64,000 bases of DNA from contig QENC01000001.1 of NCBI GenBank assembly GCA_003331005.1, positions 186,001-250,000 on the forward strand, in the 5' to 3' direction. Numbering within the stretch: the first letter of the stretch is position 1; every line of letters begins with the position of its first letter. The notes under the pieces are model-generated. The model worked only from the letters and a program-made list of their open reading frames with translations. It was not told the origin of the DNA and ran no database searches. Below, piece after piece: positions 27,987 to 38,905 of this stretch. A program made the position numbers and the translations under genes. The DNA comes from Candidatus Tokpelaia sp. JSC085. Its GTDB lineage: Bacteria > Pseudomonadota > Alphaproteobacteria > Rhizobiales > Rhizobiaceae.

Positions 27987-28832
27987 ATGGCGCCTGAAGA
28001 AAGGAAAGGCGATACGCTTTCTCCTCATTTTTTTGAATGTGAGGCGGATGCTTTACCTGCTGGCACCTTGCAGACAAGGGCCTCTGCCTATCGGCTTGCT
28101 TATACGGATACAGATTTTCTTATGCGCCGAGAATTACGTCCATTGCGTCTAGCCCTTGAAATGATGAAACCTGAATACGGCTTACGTGAGAAAAACATCA
28201 GATCAACTGTTGTCTTATTCGGTAGTGCTCGTATTCCTGCACCTCCTGAACCAGGCTATGCTGTAAACGCCACCAACAAAGCCGCGCACAACAAAAACCT
28301 GACATCCGCCTCCTGTCACTATGAGCAAGCTCGTCAGTTTGCCCGTTTATGTTCGCAATATTCGGCAATAACCCATTATCGTGAATTTGTCATTATGACC
28401 GGTGGTGGGCCGGGGATCATGGAAGCCGGTAATCGTGGTGCAGCAGATGTTGGTGCACCAAGCATCGGTCTGAATATTATGTTGCCATATGAACAGATCC
28501 CCAATCCATATATCACCCAGGAACTCAGTTTCAGTTTCCGCTATTTTGCCATACGTAAAATGCATTTTTTGATGTGGGCTAAAGCTCTTGCCATCTTCCC
28601 CGGTGGATTTGGCACATTTGATGAACTTTTTGAAGCATTGACAATGATACAAACAGGCCGGATGGGACGTGTGCCAGTTTTGATGTTTGGCAAGGCTTTT
28701 TGGAAAAAGGCTTTAGATATAGATTTTCTTGTAGAACAGGGCACCATTGCACCCGATGACGTTGAACTTCTGAGTTTTGTTGATTCTGCAACAGAAGGTT
28801 GGAAGAAAATATGCTCTTTTTACAACTTGTGA
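27987..28832 (+). CDS. LOG family protein (nucleotide 5'-monophosphate phosphoribohydrolase-like)
   Basis: A 281-residue Rossmann-fold protein of the LOG/TIGR00730 family. The two diagnostic motifs are present: [14 protein letters not shown] and [16 protein letters not shown]. Characterised members cleave ribose-5-phosphate from N6-modified AMP (cytokinin activation) or AMP and related nucleotides; the natural substrate here is unknown. It belongs to the longer bacterial subgroup with an N-terminal extension of about 90 residues. AGAAGGAT lies before ATG 27987. It is divergent from dapD. Confidence 0.88.
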   Translation: MAPEERKGDTLSPHFFECEADALPAGTLQTRASAYRLAYTDTDFLMRRELRPLRLALEMMKPEYGLREKNIRSTVVLFGSARIPAPPEPGYAVNATNKAAHNKNLTSASCHYEQARQFARLCSQYSAITHYREFVIMTGGGPGIMEAGNRGAADVGAPSIGLNIMLPYEQIPNPYITQELSFSFRYFAIRKMHFLMWAKALAIFPGGFGTFDELFEALTMIQTGRMGRVPVLMFGKAFWKKALDIDFLVEQGTIAPDDVELLSFVDSATEGWKKICSFYNL

Positions 28833-28982
28833 CCGATCAATAGATCAATGATACAAGTACAATTACAATAGTGGAAATTGGGAATGAGCACACTAGCAAT
28901 CCTGAAATGGTCTGGATCTGGCCTTTCCAGTTGCCAGAAACGATTTTGAGCATTAAATCTGCAAGAAAATTGGGAGTATTTC

Positions 28983-29273
28983 ATGTATGCATTGTTTTCA
29001 ACAGTTGATCTCACATTGCAGAGTTATATCTATATTCTAATTGCCAATGTCACTTTTTCTTGGCTTTATGCTTTTAACATCATTAACCCACACAATCATT
29101 TTGTACATATGATCGGGACTCTTCTTTTTCAGGCAACAGAACCGGTTTTACGTCCTATTCGGCGTGTTCTTCCCAATCTTGGCGCAATTGATATTGCGCC
29201 AGTTGTTGTTTTTCTCGTCATTTACTTTATTAGAACCCTCATATGGCACACAATTTGTCCGATCTTTTTGTAA
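28983..29273 (+). CDS. YggT family membrane protein
   Basis: A 96-residue protein of the YggT family, with two membrane segments (about residues 12-37 and 68-90) joined by a loop with the family pattern FQATEPVLRPIRRVLPNLGAID, where P and R residues are conserved. Members are linked to osmotic shock tolerance and cell division or thylakoid organisation in various bacteria; the molecular role is not settled. It is convergent with ppa. Confidence 0.85.
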   Translation: MYALFSTVDLTLQSYIYILIANVTFSWLYAFNIINPHNHFVHMIGTLLFQATEPVLRPIRRVLPNLGAIDIAPVVVFLVIYFIRTLIWHTICPIFL

Positions 29274-29329
29274 AGTAAAGATGCTGCATCGTAAAAGGAA
29301 GGACGACATGATCATGATTGAGAATGAGA

Positions 29330-29866
29330 TTATTTCTTATGAATTTTTTCCCGCTTAATCGCTTGGGCGATTAGTTTTCGAGCGCACTCTTCATTCCCCC
29401 AGCCACTGACCCGAACCCACTTGCTTGGTTCAAGATCCTTGTAATGTCCAAAGAAGTGCTCAATCTGTTTGAGCGTTATTTTCGGCAGATCAGTATAATC
29501 ATGTATATTAATATAGCGCTGTGTCAATTTTTTTGTTGGCACTGCAATAATTTTTTCATCTTGTCCTCCGTCGTCTTCCATCATTAACGCGCCGATTGGT
29601 CGCACATTAATGATACAACCAGGTACTAGCGGGCGCGTATTGCAAACAAGGACATCAATTGGATCACCATCTTCTGATACGGTATGCGGCACAAAACCAT
29701 AATTGCCAGGGTAGGTCATCGATGTATAGAGGAAACGGTCAACAAAAAGGGCACCGGACTTCTTATCCATTTCATATTTTATAGGTTGACTGCCAATCGA
29801 AATTTCAACAACAACATTTATATCTTCTGGCGGATTTTTTCCAGCGGGTAGTGCGTCAATATTCAT
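29330..29866 (-). CDS. ppa: Inorganic pyrophosphatase
   Basis: A family I soluble pyrophosphatase that pulls biosynthetic reactions forward by hydrolysing PPi. It has 178 residues with the active-site strings [39 protein letters not shown] (magnesium-binding aspartates) and [13 protein letters not shown]. Its start, ATG 29866, overlaps the stop of a 14-codon ORF by 4 bases, and AAGGAGGA lies just upstream, so it may be translationally coupled to that leader. It follows typA on the minus strand, the usual rhizobial pairing. Confidence 0.97.
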   Translation of the reverse strand: MNIDALPAGKNPPEDINVVVEISIGSQPIKYEMDKKSGALFVDRFLYTSMTYPGNYGFVPHTVSEDGDPIDVLVCNTRPLVPGCIINVRPIGALMMEDDGGQDEKIIAVPTKKLTQRYINIHDYTDLPKITLKQIEHFFGHYKDLEPSKWVRVSGWGNEECARKLIAQAIKREKIHKK

Positions 29867-29907
29867 TGACTCCTCCTTTCATTAATAAGAACAACTCGTT
29901 TAGTCAT
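29863..29907 (-). CDS. Short leader ORF (14 residues) overlapping ppa
   Basis: Between typA and ppa the minus strand reads AAGGAAGGAGG, five bases, then ATG 29907 and 14 codons ([14 protein letters not shown]) to TGA 29865-29863, whose TGA overlaps the ppa ATG as ATGA. The ribosome site is one of the best in the window and the second site for ppa lies inside the leader codons AGG AGG. Translation of the leader would carry ribosomes onto ppa. It may be a real micro-protein, a coupling device, or the rest of a longer lost gene. It is too short for homology. Confidence 0.4.
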   Translation of the reverse strand: MTKRVVLINERRSQ

Positions 29908-29927
29908 AACGTCCTCCTTCCTTTCTG

Positions 29928-31754
29928 TCAGAGAATGCGCATTGAACGACTTTTCTCAAAGCGTTTGCGTTCATGTGTGGTCAGATAGCGCTTGCGCAAC
30001 CGGATTGATTTTGGAGTCACTTCTACCAGCTCATCATCCTGAATCCATGACAAAGCCTGTTCTAGCGTCATTTTAACAGGAGGGGTTAATCTGACAGCCT
30101 CATCCTTTCTCACAGATCGTATGTTCGTTAGTTTTTTACCTTTGAGAACATTGACTTCCAAATCATTGTCGCGTGAGTGAATACCAACAATCATACCACG
30201 ATAAACCCGAATACCCGCATCAATCATCATCAAACCACGGTTTTCAAGATTGAAGAGAGCATAGGCAACAGATTCACCATTGTCGTTGGATATCATGACC
30301 CCATTGACCCGTCCCGGAATTTCGCCCTTGAAGGGCTGGTAATCAAAAAACAAGCGGTGCATCACTGCCATCCCACGTGTATCAGTCAATAGCTGGGATT
30401 GATAGCCGATAAGCCCGCGTGTTGGTGCATGAAAAACCAGGCGTACACGATTACCACCTGATGGCTTCAATTCAGTTATTGTGGCCTTGCGTTCTGACAG
30501 TTTCTGTACTACAGCGCCAGAATATTGCTCATCAACGTCAATAAGAACCTCTTCAACTGGTTCAAATAATTCACCATTTACACCTCTTTTCATGATGACC
30601 TGCGGTCGGGAAATGCTAAACTCAAAGCCTTCACGACGCATATTTTCAATCAGAATGGCCAGTTGCAATTCACCACGGCCGGATACATAAAAAGAATCCT
30701 TCTCTCTTGATTCTTCTATTTGCAGAGCAACGTTGCCTTCGGCTTCCTTTAATAAGCGTTCGCGAATAACGCGGCTTGTTACCTTACTACCTTCTGTCCC
30801 AGCAAATGGGCTGTCATTAACTAGAAAGCTGATGGTCACAGTGGGTGGATCAATCGGTTGCGCGGCAAGAGGTTTCATAATTGATTGATCGCAGAATGTG
30901 TCGGCAACCGTACCCTTTTGCAACCCAGCAATGGCAATAATATCTCCAACAACACCCTCCTTAATTGGCCGACGCTGTAGTCCGCAGGACGCCAGGATTT
31001 TCGAAATCCGCCCACTTTCAAGTACTTCACCTTGTTGTGACAAGACTTTAACCAACTGATTGGGTTTGACAGACCCTGAATGAACACGCCCGGTGATAAC
31101 CCTTCCAAGAAAAGGATGAGCTTCCAGAATTGTGCCAATCATACAGAAGGGACCGTCCACAACGGCTGGTGCTGGCACATGGCGAACAACAAGATCAAAG
31201 AGTGGTATCAGCCCCTGATCCTTTGGCCCTGCACGATCTGCCGCCATCCAGCCATCGCGGCCAGAACCATAGAGCACAGGAAAATCAAGTTGCCTGTTAT
31301 TTGCGCCAAGTGCGGCAAACAGGTCAAATACTTCGTCAATGACTTCATCCGGACGAGAGTCAGATCTATCAATTTTATTGACTGCTACAATTGGGTGTAG
31401 CCCAACTCTCAGAGCCTTGCTAACAACAAACTTTGTCTGCGGCATAGGTCCTTCAGCGGCATCAACCAGCACGATGGCACCATCAACCATATTTAAGATA
31501 CGTTCAACCTCACCGCCAAAATCTGCATGGCCCGGTGTATCCACGATATTGATACGGATATCTTTCCAGATAATTGATGTTGTCTTGGCAAGAATGGTAA
31601 TACCGCGTTCCCGTTCAATCTCATTCGAATCCATCATACGTTCGAATATACGCTGATTTTCACGGAAAGAACCTGATTGTTTCAGCAGTTCGTCAACCAA
31701 AGTTGTTTTTCCATGATCAACGTGAGCGATAATCGCAATATTGCGCAATTGCAT
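29928..31754 (-). CDS. typA: Translational GTPase TypA/BipA
   Basis: A ribosome-bound GTPase of the EF-G/LepA type needed for growth under stress and low temperature and for 50S assembly. G motifs are G1 AHVDHGKTTLVDELL, the switch II DTPGHADFGGEVER and G4 NKIDRSDSR; the C-terminal TypA-specific domain includes TPPVKMTLEQALSWIQDDELVEVTP (parts) and RLRKRYL. The length of 608 residues is normal. AAGAAGAT precedes ATG 31754. It lies upstream of the leader ORF and ppa and probably shares their transcript. Confidence 0.97.
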   Translation of the reverse strand: MQLRNIAIIAHVDHGKTTLVDELLKQSGSFRENQRIFERMMDSNEIERERGITILAKTTSIIWKDIRINIVDTPGHADFGGEVERILNMVDGAIVLVDAAEGPMPQTKFVVSKALRVGLHPIVAVNKIDRSDSRPDEVIDEVFDLFAALGANNRQLDFPVLYGSGRDGWMAADRAGPKDQGLIPLFDLVVRHVPAPAVVDGPFCMIGTILEAHPFLGRVITGRVHSGSVKPNQLVKVLSQQGEVLESGRISKILASCGLQRRPIKEGVVGDIIAIAGLQKGTVADTFCDQSIMKPLAAQPIDPPTVTISFLVNDSPFAGTEGSKVTSRVIRERLLKEAEGNVALQIEESREKDSFYVSGRGELQLAILIENMRREGFEFSISRPQVIMKRGVNGELFEPVEEVLIDVDEQYSGAVVQKLSERKATITELKPSGGNRVRLVFHAPTRGLIGYQSQLLTDTRGMAVMHRLFFDYQPFKGEIPGRVNGVMISNDNGESVAYALFNLENRGLMMIDAGIRVYRGMIVGIHSRDNDLEVNVLKGKKLTNIRSVRKDEAVRLTPPVKMTLEQALSWIQDDELVEVTPKSIRLRKRYLTTHERKRFEKSRSMRIL

Positions 31755-31928
31755 GAACAGATCTTCTTAGGACAAATAGGTTGGTCTTGAGCTCAAGGGG
31801 AGGTTGTGAGCCATATGGAAAGAGATCATCTAATCAAGTCATCAAGGCACCGTATGGTTCCATTTCATCATAGTTCGTGGACTCAAGTCAGCATTTTTTT
31901 CAACTCTTTGTTTCCTCCATTAGAGTCA

Positions 31929-33308
31929 TTAGAGTAATGTGCCAGAAAGAACGACTGCTGCAATCGAGAAATAAATGATAATTCCGGTTATATCAACAAA
32001 TGTCGCAACAAATGGTGCTGATGCACTTGCCGGATCAAAGTGCATCGCTTTCAGAACAAACGGCAGCATTGAGCCAACAAGGGAGCCAAACGTAACAATT
32101 GCAACAAGCGTACAGAAAATCGTCAGAGCAACCAGAAACCAGTATTCGCCATAATCATAAATTCCCATACACTGCCAGAGGATGACACGGCTAGAACCAA
32201 CTGTACCGAGGATTGCACCTAATGCAAAACCTGTCGGCAATTCGCGCATGATGACTTGTCGCCAGTTGTCTATCCTGATCTCACGCAGAGCAAGGGCACG
32301 TATGATCAGCGACGTTGCCTGCGAACCAGAGTTACCCCCAGAACTCATAATAAGCGGGATAAACAGGGTTAACACTATTGCCTTTTCAAGGGCATGCTCA
32401 AAAAACTGCATAGCACTTGCGGTAAACATTTCTCCCAGAAAAAGAAGACAGAGCCAACCCCCACGCTTTTTGAGCATTTCAAAAAAACCGATCTGCATAT
32501 AGGATTTGTCTATTGCTCCCATACCGCCGAATTTGTGTGTATCCTCGCTCATTTCCTCAGTCATAGCGTCAAGAACATCATCGACTGTTACAATGCCGAT
32601 AACATGGTTCGTTCCATCAATGACAGGGACAGATAGAAGGTCATAACGTCGGAAAAGCCTTGCAACTTCCTCACGGTCTGTTAAAGCTGTGATTGTAATT
32701 GGCTTTGCATGTTGTGCCGCGTTTAGGATATTGTCATCGGGTTTTGCTAGAATAAGACGGCGCAATGAGATCGCTGATAAAAGACGACTTGATACGGAAT
32801 CAACAATATAGGCTGTGTAAACAGTCTCTCGTGTGCGTTCAACTTCCCGGATATGATCAAGGGTGCATCGCACTGCCCAGTTAGAGGGAATAATAATGAA
32901 TTCCGTGGTCATCAATGATCCGGCACTGTGTTCGGGATAACTTGTCAGCTTTTTCAATTCCGCACGTGTAACCGGTTGCAATTGCGCAAACAAACGCTGG
33001 CGTGTATGTTCATCCATTTCTTGGAAAACATCGGTTGCCTCATCCGCTGACATGCCATTAAGAATGGCAATGGCACGCTCTGCCGGTAAAGCTTCAATAA
33101 TCCTTGCCGCCCGCTGTAATTCTGGCTTATCAAACAATTCTATAGCAAAGTCAGATGGCAAGTGTATAAAGACAAGAATTGCATCATCAAAATCAAGCCT
33201 GTTGACAATATCAATAGCATCAGCATACCGCATCCCGCTTAGTCTTGCAGCACGCGCCTCGGCTGAAACTGATAAAATATGTGAAAAGTCGCTGGCACAA
33301 TCAGTCAT
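31929..33308 (-). CDS. mgtE: Magnesium transporter MgtE
   Basis: A Mg2+ channel of the inner membrane. The soluble N domain (about residues 25-130) has the superhelical pattern FDDAILVFIHLPSDFAIELFD and EMDEHTRQRLFAQLQP (parts); the two CBS domains follow (about 135-255), including VPVIDGTNHVIGIVTVDDVLDAM in part; the membrane domain has five helices with the family motif PLIMSSGGNSGSQATSLIIRALAL (as IMSSGGNSGSQ). Mg2+ binding to the CBS and N domains closes the pore in characterised members. The length is 459 residues. GGAAAGG precedes ATG 33308. Confidence 0.95.
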   Translation of the reverse strand: MTDCASDFSHILSVSAEARAARLSGMRYADAIDIVNRLDFDDAILVFIHLPSDFAIELFDKPELQRAARIIEALPAERAIAILNGMSADEATDVFQEMDEHTRQRLFAQLQPVTRAELKKLTSYPEHSAGSLMTTEFIIIPSNWAVRCTLDHIREVERTRETVYTAYIVDSVSSRLLSAISLRRLILAKPDDNILNAAQHAKPITITALTDREEVARLFRRYDLLSVPVIDGTNHVIGIVTVDDVLDAMTEEMSEDTHKFGGMGAIDKSYMQIGFFEMLKKRGGWLCLLFLGEMFTASAMQFFEHALEKAIVLTLFIPLIMSSGGNSGSQATSLIIRALALREIRIDNWRQVIMRELPTGFALGAILGTVGSSRVILWQCMGIYDYGEYWFLVALTIFCTLVAIVTFGSLVGSMLPFVLKAMHFDPASASAPFVATFVDITGIIIYFSIAAVVLSGTLL

Positions 33309-33668
33309 ACAGTCGCCTTTCCATTTGTCATGGGGCAGTGAAAATCTTTCGGAAAGAAGTTCTTTTTTACTACAAAGTCAAGTAAAACAATTTATAAGAT
33401 CTTATTTAAATGCTATTTTCCAGATTAATGGTCTAATTTTTTATTACTGTCAATTTTTCTTATCATCTGTTAAAATTAAAGATATTTTCTCATTTTTATG
33501 ATTCGCTTTCACATGATCCTGCAGCCAATTCATCCTGTAGTGCATGGTGCGTTGCATACTAAATGCTTTTAGGTTTTCGCGTCTTTTTGTGACATGACCT
33601 TTAAAGATGAACAGATTGATCGCTTATGTTAAAATAATCTTTCAAGTAACTAGGATAGGGCTAATGCC
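33309..33668. other. Gene-free divergent interval between mgtE and the M3 peptidase
   Basis: 360 AT-rich bases that must hold the promoters of mgtE and the peptidase gene. I looked for an M-box type magnesium riboswitch upstream of mgtE and saw nothing I could support. No ORF or repeat stands out. Confidence 0.4.
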
Positions 33669-35708
33669 ATGAGTAAAACAGACCACAACCCATTCGTGGA
33701 ATGGAACGGAGCATTAGGACTTCCTGATTTTAGCATTTTGCGCGATGATGGTTTTGCTCCTGCTTTTGACGCCGCACTACAAGCGGCAGAAGAAGAAATA
33801 GAGGCGCTTGCTACATTACAGGACGCACCCACAATTGAAAATTTTTTGGTACCTTTCGAATTGTCAGGCAAAGACCTAGATCGTATCTCTGCCGTTTTTT
33901 TCGTGCGGGCCGGTGTGCACAGCAATGAACCAATCCAAAATCTTGAGCGAGATTTGGCGCCAAAATTATCGCGTTTTTATTCAAGATTGTTAATGGATTC
34001 CCGCTTGTTTTACAAAATAGATACACTTTACCAGCAACGTGAAACCTGCAAGTTCGATTCTGAAACCTGTAGAGTGATTGAAGAAACTTGGAAAAAGTTT
34101 GTGCGCAACGGTGCCAGGCTCGGTATCAAGGGCAAAGAACGCCTTGCAGAAATTAACGAACGTCTTGCCGTCCTGATGACGTTATTCAATCACAATGTGC
34201 TGAAAGATGATAATAATTGGGTACTTTACCTTGAAACAGAGGAAGAACTTGCCGGATTACCTCATGATCTGCGGAATGCCATGTCTCAGGCTGCACGTGA
34301 ACGCGGCCGAGAAAAAGCCTGTGCCGTAATATTGACACGCGCAATTATTATACCTTTTTTGACCTTTTCCGACCGTCGTGATTTGCGTGAAGCTGCTATG
34401 GAAGCTTGGACTGGACGTGGTGCAAATGGTGGTGCTGCTGATAACAGCTTGATTATCACTGAAATAGCTCGATTGCGTGATGAAAAAGCAAAACTTCTTG
34501 GGTTTTCGTCCTATGCTGCATTCAAGCTTGACAGCAGTATGGCAAAAACATCGGACATGGTTATGGATCTACTCCTACCTGTCTGGGAAAAAGCGAAGAA
34601 AAAGGCAAAGATAGAGCAAGATGCGCTCCAACGTCTTGCGGCTGAATCCGGTCACGATAAGACTTTCACCGCTTGGGATTGGCATTACTATGCAGAAAAA
34701 CTTAAATCTAGGCAATATGCTTTTGATCAGGCAGAGCTTAAACCATATCTCCAGCTTGAACATATGATTCAGGCAGCCTTCTGGGTAGCAAAAAAGCTTT
34801 TTGGCTTGATTTTTGAGGAAAAAAAAATGCCACTATGGCATGCGGATGCCCGTCTATGGCTGGTGAAAAACGCGGACGGCAGTGTCCTGGGAATTTTTAT
34901 CGGTGATTATTTTGCCCGTGCATCAAAACAATCTGGTGCTTGGATGAGTGCACTGCAAAGCCAACACAAACTTGGTTGGAAAGGAGCAAAACCTATCGTT
35001 TATAATATTAATAATTTTGCTCGTTCAAGCCAGGCTGTTCCTACCTTGCTCACACTTGATGATGCATACACGCTTTTTCATGAATTCGGACACGCGTTGC
35101 ATGGTCTGTTATCTGATGTTACCTGGCCATCAGTTTCAGGGACGTCGGTTACGCGAGATTTTGTTGAATTACCATCGCAACTTTATGAAAATTGGCTGAC
35201 AGTACCCAAAGTTATGGAGAAATTTGCTCGTCATTACAAAACAGGCCAAGCCATGCCTAAAAAACTTCTCAAAAAAATTATTGAGGCCAAGTCTTTTAAT
35301 TCTGGCTTTGAAACTGTGCAATATATATCTTCGGCTCTTATTGATATAGCTGTTCATAGCGGTAGATTATTTAATGATCCGGCACAATTTGAAAAAGCTG
35401 AGTTGAAAAGACTTGGCATGCCAGATACTATCACTATGATGCATCGCTTGTCACACTTTAAGCATGTGTTTTCAGGCGATGATTATTCAGCTGGTTATTA
35501 CTCCTATCTGTGGTCGGAAGTACTAGATGTCGATGCTTTTGCAGCGTTTACGGAAAGCGGAGATGTCTTTAACCCTCAACTCGCAGTAAAATTGAAAGAA
35601 TGTATTTATTCTACTGGTGGGAGTGCTGATCCTGTCAAGCTTTATAAAGCCTTCCGAGGACATGTACCTTCCGCTGACGCTATAATAAGAGAACGCGGGC
35701 TTGAGTGA
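33669..35708 (+). CDS. M3 family zinc metallopeptidase (oligopeptidase A / Dcp-like)
   Basis: A cytoplasmic thimet-type oligopeptidase that degrades short peptides, including cleaved signal peptides in characterised relatives. The zinc site is FHEFGHALHGLL (HExxH, near residue 465), with the third ligand glutamate about 27 residues on in DFVELPSQLYENW. The rest is the long helical M3 fold; C-terminal DDYSAGYYSYLWSEVLDVDAF is typical. The length is 679 residues. It is close to the rhizobial M3 proteins often annotated dcp or prlC; I leave the symbol empty as the subclass is uncertain. It is convergent with the DUF1737 gene 9 bases away. Confidence 0.93.
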   Translation: MSKTDHNPFVEWNGALGLPDFSILRDDGFAPAFDAALQAAEEEIEALATLQDAPTIENFLVPFELSGKDLDRISAVFFVRAGVHSNEPIQNLERDLAPKLSRFYSRLLMDSRLFYKIDTLYQQRETCKFDSETCRVIEETWKKFVRNGARLGIKGKERLAEINERLAVLMTLFNHNVLKDDNNWVLYLETEEELAGLPHDLRNAMSQAARERGREKACAVILTRAIIIPFLTFSDRRDLREAAMEAWTGRGANGGAADNSLIITEIARLRDEKAKLLGFSSYAAFKLDSSMAKTSDMVMDLLLPVWEKAKKKAKIEQDALQRLAAESGHDKTFTAWDWHYYAEKLKSRQYAFDQAELKPYLQLEHMIQAAFWVAKKLFGLIFEEKKMPLWHADARLWLVKNADGSVLGIFIGDYFARASKQSGAWMSALQSQHKLGWKGAKPIVYNINNFARSSQAVPTLLTLDDAYTLFHEFGHALHGLLSDVTWPSVSGTSVTRDFVELPSQLYENWLTVPKVMEKFARHYKTGQAMPKKLLKKIIEAKSFNSGFETVQYISSALIDIAVHSGRLFNDPAQFEKAELKRLGMPDTITMMHRLSHFKHVFSGDDYSAGYYSYLWSEVLDVDAFAAFTESGDVFNPQLAVKLKECIYSTGGSADPVKLYKAFRGHVPSADAIIRERGLE

Positions 35709-35717
35709 GTGAGATAT

Positions 35718-35924
35718 TTAATAGTCAGCCAACGTGGTGTCAGGTGTATACTGGCTGCCGATGACATCTTTTGTGATGGCCTGCCCACATTGCATTTGAC
35801 CAGTCGCAGTATTCATTGAATAGCAGGGACTCCCATGTAGTTCCCAGCCTCTGTTCAAGGAATCTGTCACCTTATGGCAAAAGCTTGCGTCGTCCGATCC
35901 CGTTAAAAAACGATATAACCGCAT
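35718..35924 (-). CDS. DUF1737 domain-containing small protein
   Basis: A 68-residue protein whose first 50 residues match the DUF1737 pattern: YRFLTGSDDASFCHKV, then SLNRGWELHGSP and MQCGQAITK. The domain is of unknown function and is found as small free-standing proteins in alphaproteobacteria. AAGAAGAG precedes ATG 35924. It ends 9 bases from the M3 peptidase stop, convergent. It is a real gene despite its small size because the domain is complete and the ribosome site is good. Confidence 0.8.
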   Translation of the reverse strand: MRLYRFLTGSDDASFCHKVTDSLNRGWELHGSPCYSMNTATGQMQCGQAITKDVIGSQYTPDTTLADY

Positions 35925-36235
35925 TTTTTCTCTTCTTGACGTTTGTTTGTCGTTGTGCTTCCTGCAATCTTTTTTGTTGATGGCGGGGTAGCTACCCTAC
36001 CCCCACTTCTCACTTCTAGTGGCGATACCTCTCCTCTACCTCTATATCCATCCCTTTTGTGAAGGGCCACCCTAACATGGTACACTTCCATAGAATGATA
36101 AATCTTGTCAAGATACTTGTCACTCAGAAAAGACACGGCACATTCCGCTGTAAGTAAATTTTTATGTCGCTTGTAGCCTCTCTCTCGAAATAGCATAAGC
36201 ATACATGAGCTCGACATGGCGTAAAGCATAAATTG
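35925..36235. other. Interval between the DUF1737 gene and secA
   Basis: 311 bases downstream of secA on the minus strand. A minus-strand frame of 108 codons (36229-35903) is open but has no recognisable domain and overlaps the DUF1737 start, so I do not call it a gene. A perfect hairpin GGGGTAG-CTACC-CTACCCC (35985-36003) could mark a transcript end, but no T-run follows it on the secA strand. Confidence 0.4.
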
Positions 36236-38905
36236 TCAGGTCAATGAGCCATGGCAATGTTTGTACTTTCGACCAGATTGGCAAGGACAGGGTTCATTAC
36301 GACCAATTTTTCCCCATGTTAATTGGTTTTGCAGATTAAGATTACGATCACTGTTTCTGGGAATTTCTGACATCTTTTGATAGAATGGGGCTGCGTACTT
36401 GCTATTATCAAGATGGTTTGCATACATAACGAGATCAAAATGCATATGTTGTGATGTCACATTGCGCCGTAGATCGACTAACATTTTCTGGAAAAGTTCA
36501 AAAGATTCTGTCTTGTATTCATTGAGGGGATCACATTGGGCATAGCCGCGGAAACTAACCGCTGAGCGTAAATGTTCGAGATTGTAAAGATGTTCACGCC
36601 ACAATGTGTCAAAGCCGTTCAGCAGAATCATTTTCTGGAAATAGTCCATTACATCATTACCAAAACGTTTATTCCTTTCTGCGACCCTCTCATTAAGGGC
36701 TGTGCAAACGCGGTCAAGAATTTTCTCCTCGCCGAGGCCATCCCGTACCCAGTCAACAATTGGCTGGTCGATCTTGAAAAGACGTCGTAGTTCATCTTGC
36801 AAGCCTTGCGGATTCCATTGTTCGGCATAGGTTCCATCTGGAAAATAATTTTCGATAAGATTCTGCACAACTTCTTCGCGCATTTCATCAAGAAATCCAT
36901 TCAAATCAGTTGAATCCATCACTTCCATACGCTGCTCAAAAATAACCTTCCTCTGCTCGTTCATGACATTATCGTATTTGAGCAAATTCCTGCGGATTTC
37001 AAAATTGCGTACCTCAACCTTTTTCTGTGCTTTTTCAAGGGCTTTATTAATCCAGGGATGAATGATTGCCTCATTTTCCTTCAATCCGAGCTTTTGCAGC
37101 ATAGAATCCATACGATTGGAACCAAAAATCCGCATTAAATCATCTTGCAAGGAGAGGAAGAATTTTGATCGCCCAGGGTCTCCCTGACGACCAGAGCGTC
37201 CGCGTAGCTGGTTGTCAATCCGACGACTCTCATGCCTTTCCGTTGCTAACACGTAAAGGCCACCAGCTGCAAGAGCTTGCTTCTTCAGACGGGCTACATC
37301 GATGCGGATTGCTTCAATGAAGCTTTCACGTTTAGGTCCTTCAGGCACGTCTTTCAGCTCTTGCTTAATCCGCATCTCAATATTGCCGCCGAGCTGAATA
37401 TCGGTACCGCGACCAGCCATATTCGTGGCAATTGTCAATGCACCAGGAACACCTGCTTGTGCAATAATATAGGCTTCTTGTTCATGATAGCGGGCATTAA
37501 GTACCTGGAAATTACGGATTCCTTCTTTGCGTAGCCGTTCTGCCAACTGTTCCGATTTCCTGATTGAACCCGTTCCGACCAGAATAGGCTGGTGGTTGGC
37601 TAGTGCTGCTCTGATCTCACAGACAATTGCTCTGTATTTTTCTTCTTCTGTACGGTAAACTTCATCATTTTCGTCAATACGCTGCACTGGCAAATTTGTC
37701 GGAATTTCTACCACTTCAAGGTTGTAGATGCTGCAGAATTCTTCTGCTTCTGTTACTGCTGTGCCGGTCATGCCCGCAAGCTTTTTATACATGCGGAAAT
37801 AATTCTGGAATGTGATGGAAGCAAGTGTCTGATTTTCTGGCTGAATTTGCACACGTTCCTTAGCCTCCAACGCTTGGTGTAAGCCTTCTGAATAGCGACG
37901 GCCTGGCATCATACGACCAGTAAACTCATCAATGATGACTATTTTCCCATCCCGAATAATATAATCTTTGTCGCACTGAAACAGCTTGTGTGCACGCAAA
38001 GCGTTGTTGACGTAATGCACTACTGTGACGTTTTCAATATCATAAAGACTTGCACCTTTGAGCTCCCCCGCATCAGCAAGCATCTTTTCTATTTTTTCAG
38101 CGCCGGTTTCGGTGAACGTTGCTGTTTTTTGTTTTTCGTCTATTTCATAGTCTTCTGACCGAAGTAGCGGAATAAATGTATCGATCCGATTGTAGAAATC
38201 AGATCGATCATCAAGTGGTCCGGAAATGATCAGCGGTGTTCGTGCTTCGTCAATCAGAATGGAATCGACTTCGTCAATAATAGCGTAGTGATGACCACGC
38301 TGCACCATCTGTGAGCGTGAAAAAGTCATGTTATCGCGCAGATAGTCAAAGCCGAGCTCGTTATTAGTAGCATAGGTAATGTCGCAAGCATAAGCATTTC
38401 GGCGGGCATCACTGTCCATATCGTGGAGGATAACACCAGTCGTAAGACCAAGAAATTCGTAAAGCATTCCCATGGTCTCTGCATCACGCGATGCAAGATA
38501 ATCATTCACTGTTACAACGTGAACACCTTTGCCTTCCAATGCATTCAGGTAAACTGGTAACGTGGCCATAAGGGTTTTTCCTTCACCGGTACGCATCTCA
38601 GCAATCCCGCGCTTATGCAAAACCATAGCACCAATAAGCTGCACATCGAAGGGACGCATATTTAATACACGTTTGGCTGATTCACGGACTATAGCAAAAG
38701 CCTCTGGCAGCAACGAGTTAAGTGCAGCTCCAGCAGCAAGACGCTGCCGAAAATCATCCGTTTTATTTCTTAGCTGTTCGTCACCTAAGGCAGAAAATTG
38801 ATCTTCTAGTGCATTGATTTCAGTGACGTATGGATGCAATATTTTTATACGCCGTTCATGTGCAGAACCAAAAAATTTGTGCACAAAACTACTTAAACTG
38901 ACCAT
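36236..38905 (-). CDS. secA: Preprotein translocase ATPase SecA
   Basis: The motor that drives unfolded preproteins through SecYEG. The length is 889 residues. Walker A is [14 protein letters not shown] (near residue 105), the DEAD-type motif is [21 protein letters not shown] (part), then the preprotein cross-linking domain, second motor domain with [13 protein letters not shown] and [11 protein letters not shown], and the scaffold domain. The extreme C-terminus has the zinc site [14 protein letters not shown] that binds SecB and lipids. ATG 38905 is preceded by GGAAAGGG. It is divergent from the parvulin gene, a conserved rhizobial arrangement. Confidence 0.98.
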   Translation of the reverse strand: MVSLSSFVHKFFGSAHERRIKILHPYVTEINALEDQFSALGDEQLRNKTDDFRQRLAAGAALNSLLPEAFAIVRESAKRVLNMRPFDVQLIGAMVLHKRGIAEMRTGEGKTLMATLPVYLNALEGKGVHVVTVNDYLASRDAETMGMLYEFLGLTTGVILHDMDSDARRNAYACDITYATNNELGFDYLRDNMTFSRSQMVQRGHHYAIIDEVDSILIDEARTPLIISGPLDDRSDFYNRIDTFIPLLRSEDYEIDEKQKTATFTETGAEKIEKMLADAGELKGASLYDIENVTVVHYVNNALRAHKLFQCDKDYIIRDGKIVIIDEFTGRMMPGRRYSEGLHQALEAKERVQIQPENQTLASITFQNYFRMYKKLAGMTGTAVTEAEEFCSIYNLEVVEIPTNLPVQRIDENDEVYRTEEEKYRAIVCEIRAALANHQPILVGTGSIRKSEQLAERLRKEGIRNFQVLNARYHEQEAYIIAQAGVPGALTIATNMAGRGTDIQLGGNIEMRIKQELKDVPEGPKRESFIEAIRIDVARLKKQALAAGGLYVLATERHESRRIDNQLRGRSGRQGDPGRSKFFLSLQDDLMRIFGSNRMDSMLQKLGLKENEAIIHPWINKALEKAQKKVEVRNFEIRRNLLKYDNVMNEQRKVIFEQRMEVMDSTDLNGFLDEMREEVVQNLIENYFPDGTYAEQWNPQGLQDELRRLFKIDQPIVDWVRDGLGEEKILDRVCTALNERVAERNKRFGNDVMDYFQKMILLNGFDTLWREHLYNLEHLRSAVSFRGYAQCDPLNEYKTESFELFQKMLVDLRRNVTSQHMHFDLVMYANHLDNSKYAAPFYQKMSEIPRNSDRNLNLQNQLTWGKIGRNEPCPCQSGRKYKHCHGSLT

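Noticed and set aside
35985-36003. Perfect hairpin GGGGTAG/CTACCCC taken as secA terminator
   Set aside because: No T-run follows on the minus strand, and the distance from the secA stop is over 230 bases.
35903-36229. 108-codon minus-strand ORF just after secA
   Set aside because: It has no domain, no clear ribosome site and overlaps the better supported DUF1737 gene.
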